From Pseudomonas sp. (GTDB taxonomy: Bacteria; Pseudomonadota; Gammaproteobacteria; Pseudomonadales; Pseudomonadaceae): a stretch of DNA of 5,871 nt. Where the stretch lies: the NCBI GenBank assembly GCA_003488145.1, contig DNMQ01000371.1:1-5871 (forward strand), in the 5' to 3' direction. Position 1 is the stretch's first letter, and every line of letters starts with the position of its first letter. The notes beneath the pieces are model-generated. The model did not search any database. It had not been told where the DNA came from and was given only the letters and a program-made list of their open reading frames with translations. Below are positions 5,435 through 5,871 of the stretch, one piece after another. A program made the position numbers and the translations under genes.

Positions 5435-5871
5435 TTAGCCGCACTTGGAGTTGCCGCAGTTCAGGCAGGTGGCGCAGCCGTCCATCTGCACCACCGCCTG
5501 GGTATTGCACTTGTTGCACAGCTGCGCGCCGGCCGGGAAACCCTCGCCCGGCTCTACCGCCACCGCGCCCTGGCTGGCTTCGTAGGCGGCACGCTTCTCG
5601 GCCAGGTACTTGAGCTGGGTCTCGTCCAGCGCATGGCCTTCGAGCATGCCGATGGCGATCAGATGGCGCTCCAGCACCGCGCCGATCTCGGCGACGATCG
5701 ACGGCATGTAGACGCCGCCCTTCTTCAGGTAGCCGCCACGCGGGTCGAATACCGCCTTCAGTTCCTCCACCAGGAAGGTGCAGTCGCCGCCCTTGCGGAA
5801 CACCGCGGACATGATGCGGGTCAGCGCGACGATCCACTGGAAGTGGTCCATGTGTTGGCGCTGATGGAAAA
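5435..5871 (-). CDS. nrdJ: Adenosylcobalamin-dependent (class II) ribonucleotide reductase, C-terminal part (partial)
   Basis: The frame enters from beyond the right edge and ends at TAA (5437-5435), giving 144 residues. MDHFQWIVALTRIMSAVFRK and the following FLVEELKAVFDPRGGY, VYMPSIVAEIG and ERHLIAIGML segments match the TSCPD-type C-terminal region of NrdJ. The tail holds six cysteines, CNKC then C-x2-C-x2-C-x4-C, ending KCG; this looks like a zinc ribbon with a terminal redox cysteine pair. NrdJ reduces ribonucleotides to deoxyribonucleotides using B12, with or without oxygen. In P. aeruginosa the enzyme is split into NrdJa and NrdJb; whether this is a full-length NrdJ or NrdJb cannot be told from the window. 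The ATG at 5851 is internal: the same frame continues upstream (HQRQH before MDHFQW). Those residues differ from the NSKN I recall there, but with no frame break. Confidence 0.92.
   Translation of the reverse strand, partial: FHQRQHMDHFQWIVALTRIMSAVFRKGGDCTFLVEELKAVFDPRGGYLKKGGVYMPSIVAEIGAVLERHLIAIGMLEGHALDETQLKYLAEKRAAYEASQGAVAVEPGEGFPAGAQLCNKCNTQAVVQMDGCATCLNCGNSKCG

Overview
The window looks like chromosomal DNA from a member of the Pseudomonadaceae (Pseudomonas in the broad sense; a stutzeri- or mendocina-like lineage is possible, but I cannot fix the species). The evidence is high GC, GC-rich third positions, and protein sequences that read like pseudomonad homologues. The left edge cuts the end of thrB (homoserine kinase, + strand). 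The right edge cuts the C-terminal part of the B12-dependent ribonucleotide reductase NrdJ (- strand). From memory, these two genes are direct neighbours in P. aeruginosa PAO1. The five complete genes between them would then be a block gained in this lineage or lost in the other.

Layout, left to right. thrB end, 1-189 (+). A 165-bp gap with the leader of the next gene. A tight three-gene + strand set: a YnbA-like CDP-alcohol phosphatidyltransferase (355-981), a PlsC-family acyltransferase (1034-1654) and a YnbB/CdsA-like phosphatidate cytidylyltransferase (1656-2585). A 202-bp gap with two stem-loops. ppnN, a nucleotide 5'-monophosphate nucleosidase of the LOG family (2788-4161, +), followed by a strong intrinsic terminator (4171-4201). 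An EamA/DMT-type 10-TM transporter on the opposite strand (4201-5073, -). A 361-bp gap with no convincing gene. The nrdJ 3' end (5435-5871, -).

How the genes fit together. The first three complete genes encode consecutive steps of phospholipid synthesis: acylation of lysophosphatidate, activation of phosphatidate to CDP-diacylglycerol, and transfer of the phosphatidyl group to an alcohol. They look like an accessory phospholipid pathway with an unknown head group, separate from the housekeeping cdsA/pgsA/pssA genes. The YnbA-like enzyme lacks two of the four canonical motif aspartates. This cassette is the most interesting content of the window. ppnN belongs to nucleotide salvage and the stringent response, and appears to be a separate transcription unit with its own leader. 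The transporter's substrate cannot be read from sequence. I see no RNA genes, insertion sequences, CRISPR arrays or prophage genes.
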